24,007 bases of DNA from a virus. Position 1 is the first letter of the stretch. The number at the start of each line of letters is the position of its first letter. The stretch spans positions 1 through 24,007 of IMG/VR virus record IMGVR_UViG_3300049830_000056; one strand, written 5' to 3'. The notes under the pieces are model-generated. The model ran no database searches. It saw only the letters and a program-made list of their open reading frames with translations, and was not told where the DNA came from. A program made the position numbers and the translations under genes. Positions 1-6,418 of this stretch are shown here, piece by piece.

Positions 1-686
1 ATATTAGCATATTCATTAACATAAGCTTTATAATACTCACTACCAAAAACCCCAGTTAATAAATGGTCAGTATAACCAACTGTGTTTAGTGCCAATTCTC
101 TAATTACACATTGCCGGCAAGCAGCACATGGTTTCCCATCAGCATGATGACACGAAATAGTATTCTCAATAATATCATTGATATCTATATTTCTATATAT
201 ACATTCTTGTAACATAGAAACTTTATTAAGACCCAATTCAGCAATTGGTAACTTTACCATAATATTAGGGCAGAACTGATTTAATACATATTGAAACAGT
301 TTAGAGGTTTCTTCGGCGAATGTATAGTTTTTATCTTTGTGTTTATTAGATACTTCTGTCGCCAGTGCACCCAGCCAAATTTCATCTGGAGTATATTCAC
401 ATGCAGCATATGTTGCTAGAAGTAAGTTCCTGCCAGGAATATAATATTTAGCACCAGGCAAATTGCCACCTGGTTGTTCGACTGCCCCCCCTTTTAGAAA
501 GTCGGGCAATCTATGAATATGAACGTCGCTAGGAAGTCTAGTTACTTCTTCGTCCATGCTTTCGTTATTATGCGAAATATATAGTTTAATGATGTTGTCA
601 GCTGATGTTTCAAACTCAGCAAATTTGGACATAATATAACTGTCCATTCCTCCACTATAGAGGATTACTATCTTCTTTTGTTTCAT
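1..686 (-). CDS. queC: 7-cyano-7-deazaguanine (preQ0) synthase QueC, 3' end outside window
   Basis: QueC converts 7-carboxy-7-deazaguanine (CDG) to preQ0 with ATP and ammonia, the last step of the GTP-to-preQ0 route. 228 residues are visible and the frame is open to the window edge. The N-terminal PP-loop is SGGMDS (residues 11-16). YIPGRN (82-87) matches the conserved family motif. The zinc site is C179-x7-C187-x2-C190-x2-C193, very close to the family pattern. The ATG at 686 is chosen because MKQKKIVILYSGG is a normal QueC start and an AAGGAA-type ribosome site lies upstream. The gene overlaps the end of the HAD-like gene by 32 bases, so translation is probably coupled. The C-terminal end is not visible. 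Identity is secure; a role in DNA modification rather than tRNA queuosine is inferred. Confidence 0.95.
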   Translation of the reverse strand, partial: MKQKKIVILYSGGMDSYIMSKFAEFETSADNIIKLYISHNNESMDEEVTRLPSDVHIHRLPDFLKGGAVEQPGGNLPGAKYYIPGRNLLLATYAACEYTPDEIWLGALATEVSNKHKDKNYTFAEETSKLFQYVLNQFCPNIMVKLPIAELGLNKVSMLQECIYRNIDINDIIENTISCHHADGKPCAACRQCVIRELALNTVGYTDHLLTGVFGSEYYKAYVNEYAN

Positions 687-1056
687 GCCAAACATTTTCC
701 TTCTCAACTAATTCATGCTGCAATAATACCACGTTAACCCAGCCAAGCTGCGATACAACCGCAGCTTGGATTGGATCGTCTTCGAAATGAATTCCAATAT
801 CTATACCATCTTCTCTAAGATTTTGAATAGTAGACTTTTTATGTTCACCAGAAGATTGTCTAGTCTTTTCATCAAATTTTAGTGGATTGAAGTAAACTTT
901 ATTATATATGCCTTTAGAAGTCAACATTTTTCTTGTGTATTCTTCTTCTTCAAATGATCTACCAGTAATTAAAATATCGTTGGGTCCGGGGTAGACTCCA
1001 TTAAAGGAGTCCCCCATATATATTACGCCATCAATATCAAACGAATTAATTCGCAT
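655..1056 (-). CDS. HAD-like phosphatase
   Basis: This 133-aa protein has the HAD-superfamily motif series. Motif I is D7-I-D9-G, motif II is the Thr of ITGRS (T31), motif III Lys is K73 or K74, and motif IV is E92-D93-D94. It has only a minimal cap, so it is a small phosphatase-like enzyme whose substrate cannot be read. The ATG at 1056 is preferred over an upstream in-frame TTG because AAGGAG sits about 10 bases ahead and motif I falls at the usual place near the N-terminus. It overlaps the preceding inositol-phosphate-synthase-like gene by 11 bases and queC by 32 bases, forming a tightly coupled trio. Dephosphorylation of the neighbour's sugar-phosphate product is an attractive guess. Similar small HAD proteins in phages are also annotated as nucleotidases or 3'-phosphatases. 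Confidence 0.75.
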   Translation of the reverse strand: MRINSFDIDGVIYMGDSFNGVYPGPNDILITGRSFEEEEYTRKMLTSKGIYNKVYFNPLKFDEKTRQSSGEHKKSTIQNLREDGIDIGIHFEDDPIQAAVVSQLGWVNVVLLQHELVEKENVWHETKEDSNPL

Positions 1057-2326
1057 AATCGTTTGTCTCCTTCTGGAAACTATACGATAGACTTTCAACT
1101 GTTGGGGTATTATCTTTAAGTTGTTTAGTAGTTAATGGTGTTAAAATGCGTCTAGCTAATGCATCGCATTCAAACTTAGCATCTTCTGTCTTCATTTGTA
1201 ACGGTGGTGTCTTTTGTGTCCAAGCAGAAGCACCTCTTAAATATCCAACAATGCCAAGTTCCGATGCTACCTTACAAAAACGAATTGCAGATACCACAAC
1301 CGAACCCGAATTTGGAGAATCTTGCACTGATAATCTAGCAGTTAGTTCATATCTAGCACCAGCAAAACCATAAGCGACAATATCAAAATTGGCAATCTTG
1401 TTGTCAGAACCTACATATTCACCACCCGGCTTTTGTTGTACTGTCAGACTAGGTCCAGCATATAGCGTCATTCCAGCGATGCTTTCGTCTCTAACTTCGT
1501 TTTGTCCCTTTAGCACATTTTCTTTAGAGATATGCTTTGACTTTAGTCGATATTCTTTAGCCATATTAAGGAAGTCGCAGTTAGCAGTTCTGCCAGTTCT
1601 AATATTCTCTTGTCCTTGAGTAGATCCACAAGCCATATTCATTTGAATGTGTTGTGTTACCATAAGACCAGAATCTAACATGGCACCCTGTAGAACTTCT
1701 GACATCCTAGAAGCTCCCCAACCCGAACGCATATCAGAACCAACGAACGTTAGTCCCGCTTCAATGAAGGCTTTTTCTGTATCTGCGGCTTCTTGTGTAG
1801 ATATTAAAGTTGGGATACAATTAACAAAGTGACACTTAGCTTCTAACGCAGCCTTAACATAAAAGGCAGTAGCTTCGGAAGACCCTACTGGAAGATAGTT
1901 AATAATAACATCGACATTATGATATTTTAATAATTGTACCACTCTATCATAAGATTCGGCTGGGATGGCGCCAGTCCTAAATGACACTTCTTCTGGATAG
2001 TCTAACATATGGGGTGCAATGCCATCAAGCTCTGGTCCCGAATATACTAATGCACCAGGTAATATGCAAGCATCTGTAATTTCAGTTACGTGATTCATCG
2101 CACAATTAGGTTTAGCCCTAAGTGCGTCTTTTAATGGGTGATTTACTTTTCTAATATCAACATCGAAACCACAAACAAACTCAATATCGTTTACTGTATA
2201 TCCTCCAATATCTGGATACATTAAACCTACATTATCATTAGGATTTTCGATGTAATATTGAATTCCCTCTACGAGAGATTTAGCACAATTTCCGACGCCG
2301 ATAATGGCGACCTTGATTTTTTTCAT
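1046..2326 (-). CDS. Myo-inositol-1-phosphate synthase-like protein (actinobacterial type)
   Basis: MIPS turns glucose-6-phosphate into inositol-1-phosphate in an NAD-dependent reaction. This 426-aa protein resembles the short actinobacterial/archaeal form. It has a GVGNCAKSLVEG nucleotide-binding loop near the N-terminus, GGYTVNDIEFVCGFDVD, NYLPVGS, a SKHISK segment and a DSPNSGSVVVSAIR segment, all in family order. Where the family has D-[IL]-K-S with a Lys I recall as catalytic, this protein reads SDMRSGWGAS with Arg, so the chemistry may differ. The ATG at 2326 follows AAAGGAA by about 6 bases; an upstream in-frame TTG would put that site inside the gene, so it is rejected. It is the first gene after a late promoter at 2416-2423 and is followed by the HAD-like gene and queC. 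Its role in the phage is unknown. Confidence 0.85.
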   Translation of the reverse strand: MKKIKVAIIGVGNCAKSLVEGIQYYIENPNDNVGLMYPDIGGYTVNDIEFVCGFDVDIRKVNHPLKDALRAKPNCAMNHVTEITDACILPGALVYSGPELDGIAPHMLDYPEEVSFRTGAIPAESYDRVVQLLKYHNVDVIINYLPVGSSEATAFYVKAALEAKCHFVNCIPTLISTQEAADTEKAFIEAGLTFVGSDMRSGWGASRMSEVLQGAMLDSGLMVTQHIQMNMACGSTQGQENIRTGRTANCDFLNMAKEYRLKSKHISKENVLKGQNEVRDESIAGMTLYAGPSLTVQQKPGGEYVGSDNKIANFDIVAYGFAGARYELTARLSVQDSPNSGSVVVSAIRFCKVASELGIVGYLRGASAWTQKTPPLQMKTEDAKFECDALARRILTPLTTKQLKDNTPTVESLSYSFQKETNDYAN

Positions 2327-2364
2327 TGGTATTCCTTTCAATATATCAGTTGTTTTACGGAATT

Positions 2365-2384
2365 AATTTCCGAAGGCGGAAATT
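2365..2384 (-). other. Perfect 8-bp hairpin in the leader of the MIPS-like gene
   Basis: AATTTCCG and CGGAAATT form a perfect inverted repeat around a 4-base loop. An overlapping alternative pairing (CGGAA with TTCCG, about 2356-2370) could compete with it. It lies in the 98-base gap between folE and the MIPS-like gene, downstream of the late promoter, so it would be in the 5' leader of that transcript. No T-tract follows on the minus strand, which argues against a simple intrinsic terminator. An mRNA-stabilising hairpin or regulatory element is possible. Confidence 0.5.
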
Positions 2385-2415
2385 TGGCTCAGGATAGAGG
2401 TAGCCGCCTATATGG

Positions 2416-2423
2416 TATTTATA
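2416..2423 (-). promoter_or_regulatory. T4-type late promoter for the MIPS-like/HAD/queC genes
   Basis: The minus strand reads TATAAATA, the exact late-promoter box recognised by gp55-RNA polymerase in T4-like phages. It abuts the folE stop codon and sits about 90 bases before the MIPS-like start, in one of the few intergenic gaps of the left operon. Position and perfect match support it. No upstream -35 element is expected for this class. Confidence 0.7.
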
Positions 2424-3107
2424 TCATGCATGACAAGTTTGTGTCTGCATTGCAATATTATCGAAGAATTCTTTTTTAAGGTCTGGGCGCATAAAGCTTC
2501 CTTTTAATACTGTTGTCTGAGTTAAAGAACTATGAGCGTTAATTCCGCGGTTTGTGCAACATCCATGTTCAGCTGCAATATATACAGCTACATCTTGTGA
2601 CTCAGTAGCGGCTTGAATTTCCCGAACAATATTGTTACATAGCTCTTCTTGCAACGTACCGCGTCTTGCACACCATTGAGAAATCCTAACGTATTTCGAC
2701 AAGCCGATAACTTTATGACTTGGAATGATACCGATATAAGCAACACCTGTAACTGGCTGATGGTGGTGGGAGCATTGCGACTTTAATTCGGCTCGAACTA
2801 CCAACATACCTTCGTATTTATCTTCTCCGTCATTAGGAAAAGCAGTGGCAGCTGGTTTCTTTTTATAACGACCTGACATAATCTCATTAAAGTACATCTT
2901 AGCTAGACGTCGAGCAGTACCATGCGAATTGGGATCGTTCTCTCTATCAATTACTAGTGCATCTAAAACACTTTCAAATGCAACAGTAGCTTCATCAATT
3001 AAATTTTCAATATCGCCATCTTCAATGGCAGATGAGATATTATCTCCTGCCCAAAACCTAACATTCTCTTCTTTTAATCTTGTAGCAATAGCTTCGCTTG
3101 TCTTCAT
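2424..3107 (-). CDS. folE: GTP cyclohydrolase I (FolE)
   Basis: FolE opens GTP to 7,8-dihydroneopterin triphosphate, the first step of both folate and 7-deazaguanine synthesis. This 227-aa protein has the usual family length. The zinc ligands are visible: C112-S-H-H115, with C183 in EHGCC, matching Cys-x-x-His and Cys in the E. coli enzyme. HKVIGLSKYVRI, RRGTLQEELC and TNRGI are standard T-fold segments. The ATG at 3107 begins immediately after the TAA of the small membrane-protein gene (TAAATG), suggesting coupled translation. With queD, queE and queC in the same operon its product is most likely channelled to preQ0. The gene is followed directly by a late promoter. Confidence 0.95.
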   Translation of the reverse strand: MKTSEAIATRLKEENVRFWAGDNISSAIEDGDIENLIDEATVAFESVLDALVIDRENDPNSHGTARRLAKMYFNEIMSGRYKKKPAATAFPNDGEDKYEGMLVVRAELKSQCSHHHQPVTGVAYIGIIPSHKVIGLSKYVRISQWCARRGTLQEELCNNIVREIQAATESQDVAVYIAAEHGCCTNRGINAHSSLTQTTVLKGSFMRPDLKKEFFDNIAMQTQTCHA

Positions 3108-3287
3108 TTATACCATCTCTTCAATAATGCCAACTACTTCGGCTGCTAATAGACCTACAGCTAAGATATGGATAGCTGTCATAGCATCCATAGTTACTGC
3201 GGCAATAATAGCAGAAGTAATTCTAATTCCACTCTTTACAAAACTAATAATCTTATGTGCGATTGCGTTTGGGTATTCAGTTTGCAT
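3108..3287 (-). CDS. Small membrane protein between queD and folE
   Basis: This 59-aa protein is not recognised. After a short polar N-terminus (MQTEYPNAIAHKI) it is largely hydrophobic, with a likely amphipathic stretch followed by one or two membrane helices (about residues 20-55) and an acidic tail EEMV. The ATG at 3287 is chosen over one at 3308 because AGGAGA lies 8 bases upstream of 3287. It starts inside the end of queD (11-base overlap) and its stop abuts the folE start, so it is embedded in the pterin/deazaguanine gene run. Nothing shows a link in function. Confidence 0.7.
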   Translation of the reverse strand: MQTEYPNAIAHKIISFVKSGIRITSAIIAAVTMDAMTAIHILAVGLLAAEVVGIIEEMV

Positions 3288-3744
3288 TTGGTCTATCTCC
3301 TGATACATAAGCCATATTACTATCGGTTTCTCTTACTTCTACTCTAGTACACCATACTCTATCTCCATAACCATAAGTAGGGAGAAACTGTTCGTTTACA
3401 TAATCGTAAAGGAATTCGGCAAGTCCTTCACAACCAGTCTTTTCTACAATAGTAATTTTAGCTAGCTTTAAATCGCCTAGCTTTTTAATATCTTCGAAGT
3501 TAGGGTCGTCTTCTGCAAGCAATAGTGCATGGTCAAACCATTCTTCTAACTTGTCTTTTAGTGGACGAAGTGACCCATAGTCTACGGACCAGTTTCGGGC
3601 ATCTAGTTCATTAGTGCCAAATTCAAAATGAAAAGAGAAGGCGTAACCGTGGATTTGATTGCAATGTGAATCTGCTCGCCATTGCCTATATGCACAAGGT
3701 GCAATTTGTCTATATGTCTTTGTGGATGTATATTTATAGGACAT
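3277..3744 (-). CDS. queD: 6-carboxy-tetrahydropterin synthase-like protein (QueD)
   Basis: QueD converts dihydroneopterin triphosphate to 6-carboxytetrahydropterin, the second step to preQ0. This 155-aa T-fold protein keeps the catalytic Cys (C28), H32 of the IHG segment, the D71-H72 pair in WFDHALLL, and Glu in CEGLAE (E106); VRETDSNMAY matches the C-terminal ET motif. Two usual zinc ligands appear changed: the His of the A-H-R motif is Tyr (A-Y19-R) and HGH is HGY (Y34). Phage QueD-like proteins with HGY are familiar to me, the first change less so. The ATG at 3744 overlaps the previous stop as TAATG and follows GGGAAT; an in-frame TTG at 3753 is rejected. The context with folE, queE and queC supports the assignment. 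Confidence 0.88.
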   Translation of the reverse strand: MSYKYTSTKTYRQIAPCAYRQWRADSHCNQIHGYAFSFHFEFGTNELDARNWSVDYGSLRPLKDKLEEWFDHALLLAEDDPNFEDIKKLGDLKLAKITIVEKTGCEGLAEFLYDYVNEQFLPTYGYGDRVWCTRVEVRETDSNMAYVSGDRPNAN

Positions 3745-4100
3745 TATTCCCAATATTCCCTTTCAAGATCTTCAATTCTATTACTTATGTTAATTGGTAG
3801 TATTACATCATCGTAATTTTCGATGTGTCCTAGACTATTTATCTTTCTAAGATATTCAATAAATGGAATACCTTTCCAAGGCAATTCTGGTCTAGGCCAA
3901 ATAGAAAAGCCATCAATCACATTATTGTCATCATCTAGCAACAAACATTCGCATATTAGCATATTATAACAATTAACTACATAACGGCCAATTCTATTTT
4001 GGGAACTGCCGTTATAGTTTAATCTGCCATAGAAAATTTGAGCAGTATCTGCTTCAAGCACTTTACTTTTTGGTTGAACTATCATGTTCTTTTGTCGCAT
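3744..4100 (-). CDS. Small acidic protein, second gene of cassette copy 2
   Basis: This 118-aa protein has no recognised function. Its middle, NMLICECLLLDDDNNVIDGF followed by an L-P-W-K and an IEYL segment, matches the 90-aa protein at 7396-7668 (NMLI..., LVFDDQGKVVDGY, F-K-W-N, ILEHL), so the two are paralogues. Both lie directly downstream of paralogous His-rich genes. The start at 4100 has AAGAG upstream and overlaps the end of the His-rich gene by 38 bases; a second ATG at 4085 is possible. Its stop overlaps the queD start. The acidic character and pairing with a basic partner would allow an immunity- or chaperone-like role, but that is conjecture. Confidence 0.7.
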   Translation of the reverse strand: MRQKNMIVQPKSKVLEADTAQIFYGRLNYNGSSQNRIGRYVVNCYNMLICECLLLDDDNNVIDGFSIWPRPELPWKGIPFIEYLRKINSLGHIENYDDVILPINISNRIEDLEREYWE

Positions 4101-4620
4101 ATGCTCTTATAATATTATAGCTTGCTGGATCTGTTTTATTCCACAAATGATCGACATGATTATCGATATTAGTATGATCAATTGGTAGTTTCTTACCATT
4201 TATTTTTGCTTCGAACTTAACGCCTTTGGGTTTGCTTTTGATAAACTTAACCCAAAGATGTTTGGCACCTACAGATTGTTGCGCATCTGTGAGTAATTCG
4301 CCATGTTCTTTAATATGGTGTTTCATATGATGCACAATATGTTTTACTTCACCAGAACCCTTTACGATATAATTCTGAACATTATTGTTGTTCATTCTAG
4401 AATATTCGTGCGGAATGCCATTTGTTTTATGAAAATAATGATGACCGTCATGATCTTTATAATAAAAATTAGAATTGCCAATTGATCTGCTTTTAACTGC
4501 CGCTAGTTTAGTTTTAAGTTTCTCAATACCAGCTTCCATATTATCCTTTGTGAAAAAGGTATTAATTTGTGGGTTCTCTTGTAGAGCTCTTAGTCTTTGT
4601 TGAAACGTTTTAAATGACAT
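4063..4620 (-). CDS. His-rich basic protein, possible internal head protein, cassette copy 2
   Basis: This 185-aa protein is not recognised by function. The N-terminus MSFKTFQQRLRALQE resembles T4 capsid-targeting leaders and ends in L-Q-E, which fits the gp21 head-protease rule [LI]-x-E. The centre is rich in His and Lys (HHMKHHIKEHGE). The block EL-T-D-x5-G-A-K-x-LW-x2-FIK-x2-P-x2-VKF is shared with the protein at 7665-8195. That block resembles, from memory, a segment in diverse phage GNAT-like or virion proteins, but I would not assign an activity. The ATG at 4620 is used because GGGAG precedes it and the phosphoribosyltransferase stop is 2 bases upstream; an in-frame upstream TTG at 4641 is rejected. 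Confidence 0.75.
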   Translation of the reverse strand: MSFKTFQQRLRALQENPQINTFFTKDNMEAGIEKLKTKLAAVKSRSIGNSNFYYKDHDGHHYFHKTNGIPHEYSRMNNNNVQNYIVKGSGEVKHIVHHMKHHIKEHGELLTDAQQSVGAKHLWVKFIKSKPKGVKFEAKINGKKLPIDHTNIDNHVDHLWNKTDPASYNIIRAYATKEHDSSTKK

Positions 4621-4622
4621 GT

Positions 4623-5099
4623 TTACTCCCAAGGAAAGCAATACCAGCGCAGCTCTTCCGAGCGTTTAATCTTATAGTGATAAAAGTTCGCTGGTGTTTC
4701 CTGATCTTCGTTATAGATCATAGTGGCAATTCTAATGTTATCCATATTTAACGGATCTCTAATCGAACTCTGCCAGTCTGCTAGTAGTTCACGAATGGTA
4801 TCACCGCCATCTAGAATATCGTCAACGATAAGAATTGTCTTACCGGCATTAATATCTTCAGGAACCCAACAGTTACTTTCGTTACCAATAAACGTACTAT
4901 CTCTAGCACTCCATTGAATCATGACTACTGGTAACTTTAGTTTATGGGCAAGATATACTGCCGGAACAGCGCCACCACGAACTATTCCAACAATATAACT
5001 TATTTCTGCTTTAGAGTCAAGCACTTCTTTTGCAATTTTATTAATACCTTCTAGAAATTCCGGATAGGTATAATCAATAATACTGGTGGCGTCAATCAT
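4623..5099 (-). CDS. Purine-type phosphoribosyltransferase
   Basis: This 158-aa enzyme of the type I PRTase fold would join a base to PRPP. The PRPP-binding motif is ILIVDDILDGGDTIREL (about residues 89-105) with the D93-D94 pair, and the loop before it is YIVGIVRGGAVPAVYLAHKL. The short length and layout resemble bacterial xanthine-guanine/hypoxanthine PRTases (Gpt-like). The C-terminal aromatic segment WYCFPWE fits that group. The ATG at 5099 follows AAGGAAA. It lies in the deazaguanine operon between an unknown gene and the second His-rich cassette. A simple purine-salvage role is the default; use of 7-deazaguanine bases as substrate is possible but unproven. Confidence 0.88.
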   Translation of the reverse strand: MIDATSIIDYTYPEFLEGINKIAKEVLDSKAEISYIVGIVRGGAVPAVYLAHKLKLPVVMIQWSARDSTFIGNESNCWVPEDINAGKTILIVDDILDGGDTIRELLADWQSSIRDPLNMDNIRIATMIYNEDQETPANFYHYKIKRSEELRWYCFPWE

Positions 5100-5110
5100 G
5101 TATTATTTCC

Positions 5111-5776
5111 TTACTTCTTAAAGGACTCTAGAACGTCCATAACATCAACGTCTGATTCTGTTGTAATTACTTCTTCTACTTCCACTGCATCAAGATTAGC
5201 TCTGCCAATAGTACCACTTGAAAGGATTCCACTACCAATGCTAATACCGATGCCAGTAATTGATGGGCTTAGTGTACCAGTACTAGCTACTGGGTCTGAC
5301 CAGATATTATATGAATTAACTCTAGGCATAGTCGAAGCAGGTTCTGCGTCTGTCTCCTCAGTAGCGGCAGTTGTTTCCATATTATAAGTTGGTGCATAAT
5401 TATACATCGAACCCATATACTGCTTGACAGAGTTAACAAATACCTTACCAGCTTCAGACGCGGCTTCTAGACTAGGTGCAGTCACAGTACCACTAGCCAT
5501 ATCAATACTAATTAAAATATCACCCTTAGTATTCCAAAGATTGTATGAATTTCTAGAGGGCGCAATTGAATAATTATTAATTGTATCGGTTAAAATACCC
5601 GCTGTAGTAAAATTTAAAGATGGTTCAGCAAATGTATTTTCATACTCTTGTTTGAAAGTTCTTAACTCAGTCGCCGCAGGCAGTGACACCCAATCATATT
5701 CTATATTACAACCTTTAATTGTTACATCTTTCGCAATAACCATATTATTCTCCTCTGATTGTTCTTCTTGGTACAT
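5111..5776 (-). CDS. Unknown 221-aa protein with repeated NSYN[IL]W motif
   Basis: The product is not recognised. It has two short repeats, N-S-Y-N-L-W (about residue 77) and N-S-Y-N-I-W (about residue 155), each following a Pro/Arg turn. A Gly/Ser/Thr-rich stretch (about 165-190) and an acidic C-terminus ending DVLESFKK come after. The composition suggests a secreted or virion beta-structure protein rather than an enzyme. Two starts each have good ribosome sites: 5776 (AAGGAGA, 8-10 bases) and 5743 (AGAGGAGA, about 5 bases), giving 221 or 210 residues. It lies 3 bases after dexA and 11 bases before the phosphoribosyltransferase gene, in the same operon. Confidence 0.65.
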   Translation of the reverse strand: MYQEEQSEENNMVIAKDVTIKGCNIEYDWVSLPAATELRTFKQEYENTFAEPSLNFTTAGILTDTINNYSIAPSRNSYNLWNTKGDILISIDMASGTVTAPSLEAASEAGKVFVNSVKQYMGSMYNYAPTYNMETTAATEETDAEPASTMPRVNSYNIWSDPVASTGTLSPSITGIGISIGSGILSSGTIGRANLDAVEVEEVITTESDVDVMDVLESFKK

Positions 5777-5779
5777 TAA

Positions 5780-6415
5780 TTATATCTCCTTATCTGAAAT
5801 TATCCGTTCGATGCGTTGCATACGCAAAACGTCTGCCGCGATATCGTGGACGGGATTATGAAGTTGAAACATTTCTTTCCATTTGGTTTCATCTGAAATG
5901 GGGCAGATTCCATTAACTATATTCTTAAAATCGAATCTAGTATCTATAAACGTTCTAATATCACGAACTTTCCAGAAGTCCAGTACTTGGTTAACTGCTA
6001 AGTTATCACCATAGACATCAAAAAAATTCCGCTGTAACAATAGTGGATCGAATGTATTACTTCGAGACCACCATCGTTTAACTTTTCTATTATTACTTTT
6101 GATATAATCAGTAAAGTTTTCACAAAACTGTTCTGTAGTAATATCATCTTCACTTGGCTTAATTTGCTTCTTGGCTATTGGTCCTTGTTTGGTCCACCAA
6201 GCTACATCATCTTCTAATGCAGTATAACCACGTTTAAGTTGATGTTTAATATCAAACTTATCGAACTGTGCGTCTGATATAATTTCTTCGAACGTATAGG
6301 GATTATTACTGGCAAACCTATCCCAATCAAATGTATAGTATGCACAATTAACTACAGCACAAGTAAATACGTAAGGTCCAATAGTTTCGTAATCGATAAT
6401 TAAATTTAGCTGCAT
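5780..6415 (-). CDS. dexA: DexA-like 3'-5' exonuclease
   Basis: This 211-aa protein aligns along its length with T4 exonuclease A (227 aa), a DEDD-family 3'-5' DNA exonuclease that degrades host DNA. Visible metal-binding motifs are I-D-Y-E near residue 9 (T4 has IDFE) and the late H-D-I-A-A-D motif near the C-terminus. The segments WWTKQGPIAKKQIKPSEDD, NTFDPLLL and VRDIRTFID match T4 counterparts closely. The ATG at 6415 lies 3 bases after the queE stop. No clear ribosome site is visible, so translation is probably coupled to queE. In a phage with modified DNA, selective decay of unmodified host DNA by DexA would fit, though that is inference. Confidence 0.9.
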   Translation of the reverse strand: MQLNLIIDYETIGPYVFTCAVVNCAYYTFDWDRFASNNPYTFEEIISDAQFDKFDIKHQLKRGYTALEDDVAWWTKQGPIAKKQIKPSEDDITTEQFCENFTDYIKSNNRKVKRWWSRSNTFDPLLLQRNFFDVYGDNLAVNQVLDFWKVRDIRTFIDTRFDFKNIVNGICPISDETKWKEMFQLHNPVHDIAADVLRMQRIERIISDKEI

Positions 6416-6418
6416 AGG

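Noticed and set aside
2258-2479. Plus-strand open frames opposite the left operon (for example over the MIPS-like/folE gap).
   Set aside because: They lie antisense to confident genes, lack good ribosome sites, and show no family features.
3731-3738. A second perfect TATAAATA on the minus strand.
   Set aside because: It lies inside queD codons 3-5 (S-Y-K-Y), so transcription from it would start within the gene; probably coding coincidence.
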